Assembly (NCBI RefSeq): GCF_963677845.1
Contig: NZ_OY782498.1
Coordinates: 940,001 to 1,004,000, forward strand
Origin: an uncultured Pseudodesulfovibrio sp.
Lineage (GTDB): Bacteria > Desulfobacterota > Desulfovibrionia > Desulfovibrionales > Desulfovibrionaceae
DNA length: 64,000 nucleotides
Direction of reading: 5' to 3'
Below the pieces are notes generated by a model. The model searched no databases. It had not been told where the DNA came from and worked only from the letters and a program-made list of their open reading frames with translations. Made by a program: the position numbers and the translations under genes. Positions 15,139 to 23,779 of the stretch are shown here, in pieces; position 1 is the first letter of the stretch; the number at the start of each line of letters is the position of its first letter.

Positions 15139-15440
15139 GTCTGGTCAGTGCTTTTTTATACGTTCTACAGGTATATTCTTTCAATTTAGCTACAAAAGCT
15201 GATATGCGATTAACAGAAAACCATCGGTCTGTCTCTAATTTTGGAATAACCCGTTGCGAAAAAAAACGTTTTTTGGTAAATCGTTATGTCGGCTAGTAAT
15301 TTTATTCGTCTCGTTTGACGGAAGTGGAAAACTGGCTGTTATTGTGTTTTTGTGGAAAATTTTGTGTTTTTATTATGGATCGGGCTTTGAGAGGGGCTTG
15401 ATCGATTGGGTTAACTTTTTTTGTTCTGGAGGAACTGAGA
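15139..15440. other. 302-base divergent intergenic region
   Basis: An AT-rich gap between the starts of the ATP-grasp gene (leftward) and the TAXI binding protein (rightward). A candidate rightward promoter is TTGACG (15315-15320), 17 bases, GTTATT (15338-15343). A Shine-Dalgarno GGAGG lies at 15429-15433. No open frame or strong hairpin was seen. Confidence 0.5.
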
Positions 15441-16409
15441 ATGAAAAAAATTCTGTACGTGGCCATGCTGCTTTGCTTGGGTTACATGCTCACCGTTGTC
15501 CCCGCTTCGGCTGGTAAAACCAAATTTGTGACCATCGGTACCGGCGGTATCACTGGCGTTTACTACCCGACTGGTGGCGCTATCGCCAAAATAGTGAACA
15601 AGAAAAAAGATGTCTACGGCATCCGTGCTACAGTTGAGTCCACCGGCGGTTCCGTGTTCAATGTCAACGCCGTCATGGCTGGTGATCTTGAATTTGGTGT
15701 TGTGCAGTCCGACCGCCAGTACCAGGCCTTCGAAGGTATTGCAGAATGGGATGGCAAGCCTCAGAAGAAACTGCGTGCAGTTTTCTCCATTCATCCCGAG
15801 TCCGTGACTCTGGTCGCCGGTGCTGACACTGGTATCAAAGGCATCAAGGACCTCAAGGGCAAGAAAGTCAATATCGGTAACCCCGGTTCCGGTCAGCTTC
15901 AGAACTCCAAAGATGCTTTGGCTGCTGCTGGTTTGACTCTTGATGACATTGACGCTGAAAAGGTCAAAGCTGCGGAGGCTCCTGGCCTGCTGCAGGATGG
16001 TCGTATTGATGCATTTTTCTACACCGTTGGTCATCCTTCCGGCGCGATTAAGGAAGCATGCGCAGGTGCTCGTAAGGTGAACATCGTGCCTATCACTGGC
16101 GTGGATTCCCTGTATGAAAAGTTCCCTTACTATGCTCCTTCCGTTATTCCCATGAAGAATTATCCCAGCGCAGCCAATGCCGGTGCCGATGTGCCCAGCT
16201 TTGGTGTGAAAGCGACCTTCGTGACCTCCTCTGATGTCCCTGATGAAATTGTGTATGCTATCACCAAGGAAGTCTTTGAGAACTTTGAAGAATTCAAGAA
16301 GTTGCATCCCGCCTATGCTGTCCTGACCAAGGAAGGCATGCTGCAGGGTCTGTCCGCTCCGATTCATCCCGGCGCAATGAAGTACTACAAGGAAGCAGGC
16401 CTCAAATAG
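15441..16409 (+). CDS. TAXI-type TRAP transporter solute-binding protein
   Basis: A 322-residue periplasmic binding protein of the TAXI family. A Sec signal peptide occupies about residues 1-24 (ending in ASAGKT). The family signature follows at once: TIGTGGITGVYYPTGGAIAK. Other typical stretches are ATVESTGGSVFNVNAV, FGVVQSD and VNIGNPGSGQ. TAXI proteins deliver substrates such as glutamate or other carboxylates to a fused TRAP permease; the ligand cannot be told here. GGAGG stands 7 bases before the ATG. The permease follows after a 147-base gap with two hairpins, which probably lets the binding protein be made in excess. Confidence 0.92.
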   Translation: MKKILYVAMLLCLGYMLTVVPASAGKTKFVTIGTGGITGVYYPTGGAIAKIVNKKKDVYGIRATVESTGGSVFNVNAVMAGDLEFGVVQSDRQYQAFEGIAEWDGKPQKKLRAVFSIHPESVTLVAGADTGIKGIKDLKGKKVNIGNPGSGQLQNSKDALAAAGLTLDDIDAEKVKAAEAPGLLQDGRIDAFFYTVGHPSGAIKEACAGARKVNIVPITGVDSLYEKFPYYAPSVIPMKNYPSAANAGADVPSFGVKATFVTSSDVPDEIVYAITKEVFENFEEFKKLHPAYAVLTKEGMLQGLSAPIHPGAMKYYKEAGLK

Positions 16410-16431
16410 GTCATTCTTCTTACGCATTATC

Positions 16432-16518
16432 GCGACCGGGCGGCTTGCTGCCCGGTCGCATCTTGCGCAGGCCGAACCCGGCCGTGCTGCCGCCGTTTGC
16501 AGGGGAGCTTGCAAGCGG
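16432..16518 (+). promoter_or_regulatory. Two hairpins between TRAP binding protein and permease
   Basis: Hairpin 1 is a perfect 10-bp GC-rich stem GCGACCGGGC (16432-16441) / GCCCGGTCGC (16450-16459). Hairpin 2 is a 9-bp stem with one G-U pair, CCGTTTGCA (16493-16501) / TGCAAGCGG (16510-16518). Neither has a T tract, so they look like 3' mRNA stabilisers or partial barriers rather than full terminators. Confidence 0.6.
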
Positions 16519-16556
16519 TTCTTTGATTTTTCGCCACAATAGCGACCGAGGGAGAA

Positions 16557-18638
16557 ATGGAAGATAAGACTTTAGACGACAACAATGTAAAAGGGGTGGA
16601 ATACGCCCGCGAGCTGGCCGAGGCCGAACATGGTCTACAAGGCGATAGCGTTGGTGTGACCAGAACATTGACTATTGCCATTGCTATCATGTGGTCATTA
16701 TTTCAGCTTTCCATCGCCAGCTGGCTGATTATGGATACGCTGTATATTAGAGCTTTCCATTTGGCGTTCGCAATTTTGCTCGTCTTTTTAAATGTACCCA
16801 TGATGAAGGGGAATCCCAAATGGCGGCCTGACCTTCGGTTCCTCATGGTCATGAATCGCGTGACTATTCTCGATTATATTTTTGGTATATTGGCTGCTTT
16901 TGCGGCTTTGTATATATTTATTGATTATGACGGTATTTCCATGCGCTATGGCGCTCCGACCACCAGAGATATCCTTTTCGGGTTGATGCTGGTCGGTTTG
17001 CTGCTTGAAGCCACACGGCGTGTCATCGGGCCTGCATTGCCTGTGATTGCCATTCTGTTTTGCGTGTATGCGTTTCTCGGGCCGTATATGCCTGACGTCA
17101 TTGCATTTAAAGGGGTGTCCCTGAATCGATTTATCGGCCAGATGTCCATGAGTTCGGAAGGTATCTACGGTATTCCGTTAGATGTTTCAGCGACCATTGT
17201 TTTTCTGTTTGTGTTGTTCGGGACCATGCTGGAAAAAGCAGGGGCAGGTCATTTTTTCATTCAGTTGGCTCTGTGTGTTCTCGGTGGATTCAAGGGTGGA
17301 CCGGCGAAGGCCGCAATTCTTGGTTCTGGTTTGACCGGTATGGTTTCCGGTTCATCAATTGCTAATATCGTGACCACGGGTACTTTCACTATACCATTGA
17401 TGAAGAAGGTGGGCTACCCGCCGACCAAGGCTGGTGCTATCGAAGTTGCTGCATCCACTGATGGACAGCTTGCTCCGCCTATTATGGGCGCTGCCGCTTT
17501 TATTATCGCAGAATATGTGAACGTGCCATATATCGAAGTCGTTAAAGCGGCTGCAGTTCCTGCCTTTGCTTCATACGCAGCGTTGATTTACATCTCGCAT
17601 ATTGAGGCATCGAAGCTCGGATTGTCCGGCATACCGCGTGCTGAATTGCCGAAGTTTATCCCGACGCTTATGTCTGGACTACATTTTCTCTTGCCACTCG
17701 GCATGCTTCTCTACGAACTGATAGCCTTGCGTCATTCCCCGGAATTGGCTGCTTTTCGGGCGATTCTCGTGCTTATGGGGATCATGTTGTTGCAAAAGCC
17801 GATCAAGGCGAAACTTGCCGGACAGCCGCTTTTCCCAGCCATCAAACAAAGTGTGAAAGATATTTTTCTTTCCATGGCTGAAGGAGCGCGGAATATGGCC
17901 GGTGTTGCCATGGCAACCGCTGCGGCCGGTATTATTGTCGGTGTTGTGGCCCTTGGACTTGGCGGATTGATCACACAGATCATCGACGTCTTGTCCGGTG
18001 GCAACATCTTCCTGATGCTTGTCATTACGGCCATGGCGAGTTTGCTTATCGGTATGGGGCTGCCTACCACAGCTACTTATATTGTCATGGCTTCGCTTAC
18101 GGCGCCGGCCATTGTCAGTATCGGTGGTTTACAGGGCTTTCTCGTGCCGCTTATGGCAGCGCATTTGTTCTGTTTCTACTTTGGTATTCTGGCGGACGAT
18201 ACTCCGCCGGTTGGTCTGGCTGCGTATGCTGCTGCGGCCATTGCCGAGGCGCCGCCCATACCAACGGGATTGCAGGGATTCATGTATGATATTCGTACGG
18301 CCATTTTACCGTTCATGTTCATATTTAACCATGATCTGATTCTGCATAACGTGGACAGTTGGCCTCAAGGTCTGCTGATCTTTGGTATGGCGTGTGTCGG
18401 AAACTTTGCGTTTGCTTCGGCGACACAAGGGTGGTTCATTGCCAAGAACAGGTTCTACGAGATACCTATTCTGCTTGCCATTACCATGGTTATGTTCAGG
18501 CCGGATCTTATTTCCAGATTGGTTGGTCTGCCATATGACATGCGCTATTGGGTCTATCCGGTTGGTTTGATTCTGTGGGGTGTGATGTGGTTGATGCAAC
18601 GTCCCAGACAACAGAAGGCCGACGCCGTCGCGGCGTAA
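16557..18638 (+). CDS. TRAP transporter permease, fused small and large subunits
   Basis: A 693-residue membrane protein in which the four-helix DctQ-like part (about 45-185) and the twelve-helix DctM-like part (about 205 onward) are fused, the usual form for TAXI systems. Typical DctM stretches are LTGMVSGSSIANIVTTGTF, TDGQLAPPIMGAAAF, GMGLPTTATYIVMA and DDTPPVGLAAYAAAAIA. It couples uptake to a Na+ or H+ gradient. GGGAG precedes the ATG at 16557. It works with the upstream TAXI protein and is followed 18 bases later by a zinc-ribbon membrane protein. Confidence 0.93.
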   Translation: MEDKTLDDNNVKGVEYARELAEAEHGLQGDSVGVTRTLTIAIAIMWSLFQLSIASWLIMDTLYIRAFHLAFAILLVFLNVPMMKGNPKWRPDLRFLMVMNRVTILDYIFGILAAFAALYIFIDYDGISMRYGAPTTRDILFGLMLVGLLLEATRRVIGPALPVIAILFCVYAFLGPYMPDVIAFKGVSLNRFIGQMSMSSEGIYGIPLDVSATIVFLFVLFGTMLEKAGAGHFFIQLALCVLGGFKGGPAKAAILGSGLTGMVSGSSIANIVTTGTFTIPLMKKVGYPPTKAGAIEVAASTDGQLAPPIMGAAAFIIAEYVNVPYIEVVKAAAVPAFASYAALIYISHIEASKLGLSGIPRAELPKFIPTLMSGLHFLLPLGMLLYELIALRHSPELAAFRAILVLMGIMLLQKPIKAKLAGQPLFPAIKQSVKDIFLSMAEGARNMAGVAMATAAAGIIVGVVALGLGGLITQIIDVLSGGNIFLMLVITAMASLLIGMGLPTTATYIVMASLTAPAIVSIGGLQGFLVPLMAAHLFCFYFGILADDTPPVGLAAYAAAAIAEAPPIPTGLQGFMYDIRTAILPFMFIFNHDLILHNVDSWPQGLLIFGMACVGNFAFASATQGWFIAKNRFYEIPILLAITMVMFRPDLISRLVGLPYDMRYWVYPVGLILWGVMWLMQRPRQQKADAVAA

Positions 18639-18656
18639 GCGTACAAGGAGACTCTT

Positions 18657-19055
18657 ATGCCTGAGCTTGATGATTACAGGAAAATGGTTCAATGCGAGCG
18701 GTGCCTTGAAACCTTCTCGGCTGATCTGGAAAAATGTCCTGTTTGTGGATGTGACGATTTGATTGGCTATAAGGTTCAAAATCCTTTTTCACGGTTGCCT
18801 ATGGAAAGAGTTTTGCCCGCCACTGGTCATCTGATGTGGATAGTGGGCCTTATCGCCTGTTTCGTTTTGTTGTGGAATACCAATACAGACGACTCAACGC
18901 GGAATTGGATGTTTGCTTTGGCCGGTTTCGGGGTGCTGTTATTCAGCACTGTCGTTTCCGTAACTCTGTTCGGACTCGGAGAATTGCTTAAGCGAGTGAT
19001 TCGGATTCAGCGAAGGGTGCGTGCGTTTATGCAGGACCAAGCAAATCACGAATAG
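18657..19055 (+). CDS. Zinc-ribbon membrane protein in TRAP operon
   Basis: A 132-residue protein with an N-terminal zinc ribbon formed by CERC (about residues 13-16) and CPVC (27-30), then two hydrophobic segments (about 58-76 and 84-108) and a basic tail. AAGGAG lies 8 bases before the ATG, and only 18 bases separate it from the permease. I do not recognise a named family. A cytoplasmic zinc ribbon on a membrane hairpin suggests an assembly or regulatory partner of the transporter. A strong terminator follows. Confidence 0.75.
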   Translation: MPELDDYRKMVQCERCLETFSADLEKCPVCGCDDLIGYKVQNPFSRLPMERVLPATGHLMWIVGLIACFVLLWNTNTDDSTRNWMFALAGFGVLLFSTVVSVTLFGLGELLKRVIRIQRRVRAFMQDQANHE

Positions 19056-19074
19056 TCATTATCGAGTGTTAATG

Positions 19075-19105
19075 AAGGGGAGCCTCTGTGGGCTCCCCTT
19101 TTTTT
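19075..19105 (+). terminator. Terminator of TAXI-TRAP operon
   Basis: A 10-bp stem AAGGGGAGCC (19075-19084) / GGCTCCCCTT (19091-19100) with a six-base loop and T residues to 19105. Confidence 0.9.
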
Positions 19106-19182
19106 GTGGGAACGCGAAATCAAGTGAAAGTGACAAAGATGTGAGAGGGCCATGAAGTAAGTGTCATGAAAGCAACTGTATC

Positions 19183-19275
19183 TTGACTTTTTTCGTTTTT
19201 TGGACAATATTTCCTTTCTGTTCAAGAAGCTCTGCCCGACTGTCGGGATACGTGACATGTCGGCGGGCTTTTTTT
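19183..19275 (+). promoter_or_regulatory. Promoter and possible attenuator leader of amino-acid ABC operon
   Basis: TTGACT (19183-19188) with an AT-rich -10 near 19205-19211 could start a leader of about 100 bases. Within it CCCGAC (19235-19240) can pair with GTCGGG (19242-19247), or GCCCG (19234-19238) can pair with CGGGC (19264-19268), which is followed by seven T residues (19269-19275). The two pairings exclude each other, and the second would form an intrinsic terminator upstream of the ATPase gene. This resembles attenuation, but no ligand-binding domain or leader peptide was recognised. Confidence 0.4.
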
Positions 19276-19314
19276 GTTTTTTTTCCAAAATTTACTCTGA
19301 GGAGCAATCTTCAA

Positions 19315-20043
19315 ATGGCAATGATAGAAGTGCAGAAACTGCACAAGTGGTATGGCGATTTTCATGTATTACAAGGCATTACCGAATCTGTTAATAAGGG
19401 TGAGGTGCTGGCCATCTGCGGTCCCTCTGGTTCCGGTAAATCCACGTTTATCCGCTGTATCAATCGGTTGGAGGAGTATCAGAAAGGTCAAATCCTTTTT
19501 GACGGAAAAGATATCCTGGATAAGGACGTCAACGTCAACGATTTGCGAGCCGAGATCGGTATCGTGTTTCAGCAGTTTAATCTGTACCCCCATCTGACCG
19601 TCCTGAAAAATGTGACCTTGGCGCCTATCAAGGTCAAGAACGTTCCTAAGGAAGAGGCCGAAAAAGTCGCCCTCAGCCTGCTTGAACGCGTTGGTATTCA
19701 CGATCAGGCGCATAAATACCCCGCCGAGCTTTCCGGTGGTCAGCAGCAGCGTGTGGCTATCGCCCGCTCTTTGGCCATGAAACCAAAGGTTATGCTTTTT
19801 GACGAGCCGACCTCTGCTTTGGACCCGGAAATGATCAACGAGGTCCTCAACGTCATGAAGGATTTGGCCCGTGAAGGCATGACCATGCTGTGCGTTACCC
19901 ACGAAATGGGTTTTGCCCGTGAAGTGTGCGACCGTGTGCTGTTCATGGACGGCGGTGTCGTGGTGGAGCAGGCTCCGCCGGATGAATTCTTTAAGAATCC
20001 CAAGCACGAGCGTACGAAGAACTTCCTGAAGGAAATTCTTTAA
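19315..20043 (+). CDS. Polar amino-acid ABC transporter ATP-binding protein
   Basis: A 242-residue ABC ATPase of the GlnQ/HisP type. The start is the ATG at 19315 with GAGGAG about 10 bases upstream; the frame stays open to 19183 but that region is leader. Walker A is GPSGSGKST (about 36-44), Q-loop FQQFNLYPH, signature LSGGQQQR, Walker [14 protein letters not shown]-loop VTHEMGFA. It energises uptake with the binding protein and two permeases that follow in the same direction. Two paralogous ATPases occur in this window (35671-36417 and 52355-53083). Confidence 0.94.
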   Translation: MAMIEVQKLHKWYGDFHVLQGITESVNKGEVLAICGPSGSGKSTFIRCINRLEEYQKGQILFDGKDILDKDVNVNDLRAEIGIVFQQFNLYPHLTVLKNVTLAPIKVKNVPKEEAEKVALSLLERVGIHDQAHKYPAELSGGQQQRVAIARSLAMKPKVMLFDEPTSALDPEMINEVLNVMKDLAREGMTMLCVTHEMGFAREVCDRVLFMDGGVVVEQAPPDEFFKNPKHERTKNFLKEIL

Positions 20044-20084
20044 TCGGTATATACATTGAAACTCTAAGAGAGAGGAGAGGGTTA

Positions 20085-20891
20085 ATGAAACGGTTGGTAA
20101 TTATTCTGGCTTTGGTGCTGTCATTTATGTTTGCCGCGAGCATTGCTTCCGCAGGCAAGATTGAAGATGTAAAAGCAAAAGGTGTGCTGACGTGTGGCGT
20201 TAAGGACTCCGTGAACCTGTTCGGTTTTATTGATGCCGATTCCAAGGAATTGGTCGGTTTTGACATTGATATTTGCAAATACATTGCTTCCAAGCTTGGC
20301 GTGAAGACTGAGTTTAAGGTCGTCACCTCCAAGAATCGTATTCCGATGTTGGTTCAGGGTTCCGTGGATATGGTCGCCGCTACCATGACCCACAAGTTCT
20401 CCCGTGATGAGCAGATTGACTTTTCTATCACCTACTTCATGGATGGTCAGAAAATTCTCGTGAAGAAAGGCTCCGGTATTGCTTCCGCTGCTGATCTTGC
20501 GAACAAGAAAGTTGGTACCGTCAAGGGTTCCACCTCTGAAAAGAACATCAAGAATGCACAGCCTAAGGCACACGTCATTTCCTATGATGAATACCCCCAG
20601 GCTTTCATGGCTTTGAAGCAGGGCAAGGTCAAAGCTGTGACCACCGATTCCGGTATTCTTGCTGGCCTCAAGGCCGGTGATGACAATCCTGAAAAGTGGG
20701 AAATCACTGGCGAATTCATCGCCTCTGAACCGTATGGTCTTGGGTTGCCCCAGAATGATTCCGCTTTCCGCGATTTCGTTAACAAGTGTCTCAATGAGAT
20801 GTGGTTGGACGGTACTTACCAGAAGCTGTTCAAGAAGTGGATGGGTTACGACCTTCCTGAAGGTTGGACCATCGAACTTTGGCCTATGTAA
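20085..20891 (+). CDS. Amino-acid ABC transporter substrate-binding protein
   Basis: A 268-residue periplasmic family 3 binding protein. The signal peptide covers about residues 1-23, ending ASAGK. The core begins with VKAKGVLTCGVKDS and contains FGFIDADSKELVGFDIDIC, MVAATMTHKFSRDEQIDFS and the hinge segment VGTVKGSTSEKN, as in glutamine, glutamate/aspartate or basic amino-acid binders. The exact ligand is not predictable by eye. A ribosome-binding site GGAGAGG precedes the ATG. It lies 41 bases after the ATPase and is followed by a hairpin before the permeases. Confidence 0.92.
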   Translation: MKRLVIILALVLSFMFAASIASAGKIEDVKAKGVLTCGVKDSVNLFGFIDADSKELVGFDIDICKYIASKLGVKTEFKVVTSKNRIPMLVQGSVDMVAATMTHKFSRDEQIDFSITYFMDGQKILVKKGSGIASAADLANKKVGTVKGSTSEKNIKNAQPKAHVISYDEYPQAFMALKQGKVKAVTTDSGILAGLKAGDDNPEKWEITGEFIASEPYGLGLPQNDSAFRDFVNKCLNEMWLDGTYQKLFKKWMGYDLPEGWTIELWPM

Positions 20892-20911
20892 GGCTTAGAT
20901 CGATTGATATG

Positions 20912-20940
20912 CCGGGGGTGCCAAGAGCACTCCCGGTTTT
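20912..20940 (+). terminator. Intra-operon terminator-like hairpin after binding protein
   Basis: A 10-bp stem with one G-U pair, CCGGGGGTGC (20912-20921) / GCACTCCCGG (20927-20936), followed by TTTT. Its position between binding protein and permeases suggests partial termination or mRNA stabilisation that raises binding-protein output. It also argues against the far-upstream start of the permease frame. Confidence 0.65.
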
Positions 20941-20972
20941 CCCTTCTTTCAACAGCAACCCTGGATGGAATT

Positions 20973-21740
20973 TTGGATTATAATTTTCAATGGGCCAAAA
21001 TGTTTTCCGGCGAACCAGCCCAGTGGATGTGGGAAGGTTTCACCACGACTTTGCAGATATCGTCGATCGCTTTGGTCGGGGCGATGTTGCTTGGGATTTT
21101 TATTTGTGTTTTGCGGATGACACCCTTCAAGCCTTTGCAGTGGCTTGCTCTGGCTTATACAGAATTTTTCAGAAATACTCCGCTGCTTGTACAGATTTTT
21201 TTCTGGTACAACGCTTCGCATTTCGTCATTCCAGAGGGCATCAATGAGTGGATGAATGACCTTTACTACTGGTTCCCCGGACCGTTTGCATTTCTTGGTC
21301 ATGACTTCGTTGGCGAGTGGGTTCTGTTCAACGTGGAGTTGATCACGGGGGTTATTGCTTTAACTGTCTACACTTCGGCTTTCATAGCTGAAGAGATTCG
21401 GGCAGGTATTTTTTCCATTCCCAAGAATCAGCTTGAGGCGTCCCGTGCGGTCGGCCTCTCCTTTTTGCAGGGCTATCGGTATGTAATTTTGCCTCAGGCT
21501 TTACGTATCGTTATTCCGCCGCTCATTTCACAGGCATTAAATCTGATCAAAAATTCATCGTTGTGCATGGTTATCGGTGTGACCGAGATGATGTTTCAGG
21601 CGACTCAGATCGAATCGTACCATGCCATCCCGTTTGAGGCGTTTTCCGTAGCTTTGATGATCTATCTGGCTCTCTCCCTGGTGGTTTCGTTCTGCATCAC
21701 CATGTACAACAAGCACTTCATGATTCAGGTCATGTACTAG
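20973..21740 (+). CDS. Amino-acid ABC transporter permease (first)
   Basis: A membrane permease of the HisM/GlnP type, 255 residues from a TTG start at 20973. The frame can be read from a TTG at 20904, but that part overlaps the hairpin at 20912-20940 and encodes no family-like sequence, so translation probably starts at 20973 or at the ATG at 21000. Helices begin at about 30. The family segment TEFFRNTPLLVQIFFWYN and the EAA loop (LEASRAVGLSFLQGYRYVILPQALR) are clear. It pairs with the permease at 21750. The start is uncertain because the spacing from GGATGGA is short. Confidence 0.9.
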   Translation: MDYNFQWAKMFSGEPAQWMWEGFTTTLQISSIALVGAMLLGIFICVLRMTPFKPLQWLALAYTEFFRNTPLLVQIFFWYNASHFVIPEGINEWMNDLYYWFPGPFAFLGHDFVGEWVLFNVELITGVIALTVYTSAFIAEEIRAGIFSIPKNQLEASRAVGLSFLQGYRYVILPQALRIVIPPLISQALNLIKNSSLCMVIGVTEMMFQATQIESYHAIPFEAFSVALMIYLALSLVVSFCITMYNKHFMIQVMY

Positions 21741-21749
21741 GGGGCGGGC

Positions 21750-22466
21750 ATGCATTGGGATATCGTCATAGACAACTTTGATTATTTCTTGTGGGGGCAG
21801 ACCAAGTTCGATCTGGTCTTTCCATTCATTCATGATGTGGGCGGCATGCTGTCTGCGATTATCATGGCTGGTTTAGGTATTTTCGGTGCGTTTTGGATCG
21901 GCATGGCCGCGGGGCTTATGCGCCTTTCCAAGCGTTGGTGGCTTAAATTCCCCGCTGTCGCTTATATAGAAATGGTTCGCGGCATGCCGTTATTGCTGCT
22001 TATCTTTTGGTTCTTTTTTCTGGCTCCGGTCCTTATTGGTCAGTCCTTACCTGCATTTTCGACGACCGTATTCTGTTTTATGATCTTTACCGGTGCCTAT
22101 GTTGGTGAAATTGTACGTGCTGGAGTACTGGCTTTACCAAAAGGCCAACTTGAAGCGGCGCGTGGTTCGGGTTTGTCTCAAGTGCAGGCTATGAGGTTTG
22201 TCATTTTACCTCAAGCTCTTAGAAATATGATTCCCTCTTTTGTGAATCAGTTCGTTTCTTTGACCAAAGATACGTCTTTGGCCGCTATTCTGGGTGTAAA
22301 CGAGTTGACTCGTACAGGTGTTCAGGTGGATAATCGAGAAATGGTCGCTTCATTTGAAGTGTGGATTACCATTGCCGGTTTGTATTTCCTGTTGTGTTAT
22401 ATCCTGACTTCCTACAGCCGACGCCTGGAGGCTCAACTGTCTCGTTATCAGGCAAGGGATCGTTAA
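21750..22466 (+). CDS. Amino-acid ABC transporter permease (second)
   Basis: A 238-residue permease, the partner of the preceding one, beginning 9 bases after its stop. Recognisable parts are the early EMVRGMPLLLLIFWFFF, the family helix TGAYVGEIVRAGVLALPKGQ and the EAA loop LEAARGSGLSQVQAMRFVILPQALR, which docks on the ATPase. About five membrane segments. It is the last gene of the four-gene operon; a terminator follows at 22509-22558. Confidence 0.93.
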   Translation: MHWDIVIDNFDYFLWGQTKFDLVFPFIHDVGGMLSAIIMAGLGIFGAFWIGMAAGLMRLSKRWWLKFPAVAYIEMVRGMPLLLLIFWFFFLAPVLIGQSLPAFSTTVFCFMIFTGAYVGEIVRAGVLALPKGQLEAARGSGLSQVQAMRFVILPQALRNMIPSFVNQFVSLTKDTSLAAILGVNELTRTGVQVDNREMVASFEVWITIAGLYFLLCYILTSYSRRLEAQLSRYQARDR

Positions 22467-22508
22467 GGCTGCAAGGGCGATCGCCCGGAAATTCAAAAGA
22501 ATCGTACT

Positions 22509-22558
22509 GAGACGGTCCGGGAATTGTGTAAAACATATTCCTGACCGTCTCTTTTTTT
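22509..22558 (+). terminator. Terminator of first amino-acid ABC operon
   Basis: A 9-bp stem GAGACGGTC (22509-22517) / GACCGTCTC (22543-22551) extended inward by GGGAAT / ATTCCT, then seven T residues to 22558. Confidence 0.9.
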
Positions 22559-22609
22559 CATAAAAAAGATTTTAAAATGAGAAAAAATTGTACCTCAAGG
22601 GAGGCTGTT

Positions 22610-23248
22610 TTGGCAGAGATAAAAATTCAGAATTTTAAAAAACCGGAAGATATAGAGTCAGAATCATTTCGAATCATTGATTCGGAGGTTCCAAAGCCAC
22701 GTCCATTTTCTGGTGCGAAATGGGAAATTGTTCGTAGAATGATCCATACAACAGCGGATTTTGAACTTCTCAACTTGGTTAGATTCCAAGCTGGTGCTGT
22801 GGAATCAGGTGTTGCTGCGGTAAAGAATGGTGCCACGATTGTTACTGATACCGAAATGGCTAAACGAGGTATGCCGGTGCGGCGACTGGACCCGCTGGGT
22901 TGTACTGTTCATTGTTTAATCAATGATAAGCGGGTGGTAGAGCGCGCTCAACGTGAGGGTATTACTCGGGCAAAAGCTGCGGTTGATGTTGCCGTGGCTG
23001 AAGTGAAACCGGAAATATATGTAATTGGAAATGCGCCAACGGCACTCATTCGGCTTGTGGAACACGTTGATAAGGGAACAGTATCTCCTGTGTTAGTGAT
23101 AGGAATGCCTGTTGGATTTGTGAATGCAGCTGAATCCAAGGCGTTGCTTATGAGTCGAAATATTCCCTATATTTCCATCGAAGGACGGAAAGGCGGGAGT
23201 GCTTTGGCGGCTTGTGTTATTAATGCAATGGCGGTTATGGCGTTGTAG
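22610..23248 (+). CDS. cbiC: Precorrin-8X / cobalt-precorrin-8 methylmutase
   Basis: A 212-residue CbiC/CobH family enzyme that moves the C11 methyl to C12 to give (cobalt-)hydrogenobyrinate in cobalamin synthesis. The chosen start is TTG at 22610 with AAGGGAGG five bases upstream; an in-frame ATG at 22577 has no such site and would add 11 residues. Family stretches are IVRRMIHTTADFE (with the catalytic histidine), GATIVTDTEMAKRG, EIYVIGNAPTAL and GMPVGFVNAAESKALL. It stands alone between terminators, so the remaining cob/cbi genes are elsewhere. Confidence 0.92.
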   Translation: MAEIKIQNFKKPEDIESESFRIIDSEVPKPRPFSGAKWEIVRRMIHTTADFELLNLVRFQAGAVESGVAAVKNGATIVTDTEMAKRGMPVRRLDPLGCTVHCLINDKRVVERAQREGITRAKAAVDVAVAEVKPEIYVIGNAPTALIRLVEHVDKGTVSPVLVIGMPVGFVNAAESKALLMSRNIPYISIEGRKGGSALAACVINAMAVMAL

Positions 23249-23276
23249 CTTTTTTGATTTTTAACTGATAAAAAAT

Positions 23277-23310
23277 GCGCTTTGGATGAAATTCTGAAGC
23301 GCTTTTTTTT
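23277..23310 (+). terminator. cbiC terminator
   Basis: Stem GCGCTT (23277-23282) / AAGCGC (23297-23302), extendable by an adjacent A/T pairing, followed by eight T residues. Confidence 0.75.
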
Positions 23311-23488
23311 GTTTTTTCATTTTAAGTTTGTAAAGGGTACTCAAGAACTTTTGAAAAACGCTGGACACGAGGGGAAATCCTGCTAGGAGTTCAATTGAGT
23401 ATCTTGAAAAAGTGATACGTATGAGAATGACATTTTTGTAAATTCAGGGATGCGACCTGAAAGAATCTTTCACGAGTTGGAAGGAGCT

Positions 23489-23776
23489 ATGGCTAGAAAA
23501 AACAAAGGGAAGAACAAAGTTACCGTGTACCCGGACTGGTGCAAAGGCTGCGGCATCTGTGTCGAGTTTTGTCCGGGTAAGGTGCTTGAGTTGAATGATC
23601 AGGGGAAATCCACGGTTGTTCACGAAGAGAACTGTATTCGTTGTGGCTTTTGCGAGCTGCATTGTCCCGATTTTGCCATCGTGGTTAAAGACAAGGATCC
23701 CGACAGCGGTAAAAAAGCTGCCAAGGAAGCGGAATCCAAGGCTGCCAAAAAGAACGTAACCGGGAAGGGGGCGTAG
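23489..23776 (+). CDS. korD: 2-oxoacid:ferredoxin oxidoreductase, ferredoxin-like delta subunit
   Basis: A 95-residue 2[4Fe-4S] ferredoxin subunit. Two cluster motifs are visible: CKGCGICVEFCP and CIRCGFCELHCP. The C-terminal tail is rich in Lys and Ala (KKAAKEAESKAAKK). The start is the ATG at 23489 in the context GGAAGGAGCT; an upstream ATG at 23450 lacks a usable site. It is the first gene of the korDABC operon, with 3 bases between its stop and korA. It passes electrons from the TPP-bound intermediate to free ferredoxin. Confidence 0.9.
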   Translation: MARKNKGKNKVTVYPDWCKGCGICVEFCPGKVLELNDQGKSTVVHEENCIRCGFCELHCPDFAIVVKDKDPDSGKKAAKEAESKAAKKNVTGKGA

Positions 23777-23779
23777 ACG

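Noticed and set aside
20904..20972. N-terminal extension of the first permease from TTG 20904
   Set aside because: The region forms a strong hairpin with a T tract and encodes sequence unlike the family.
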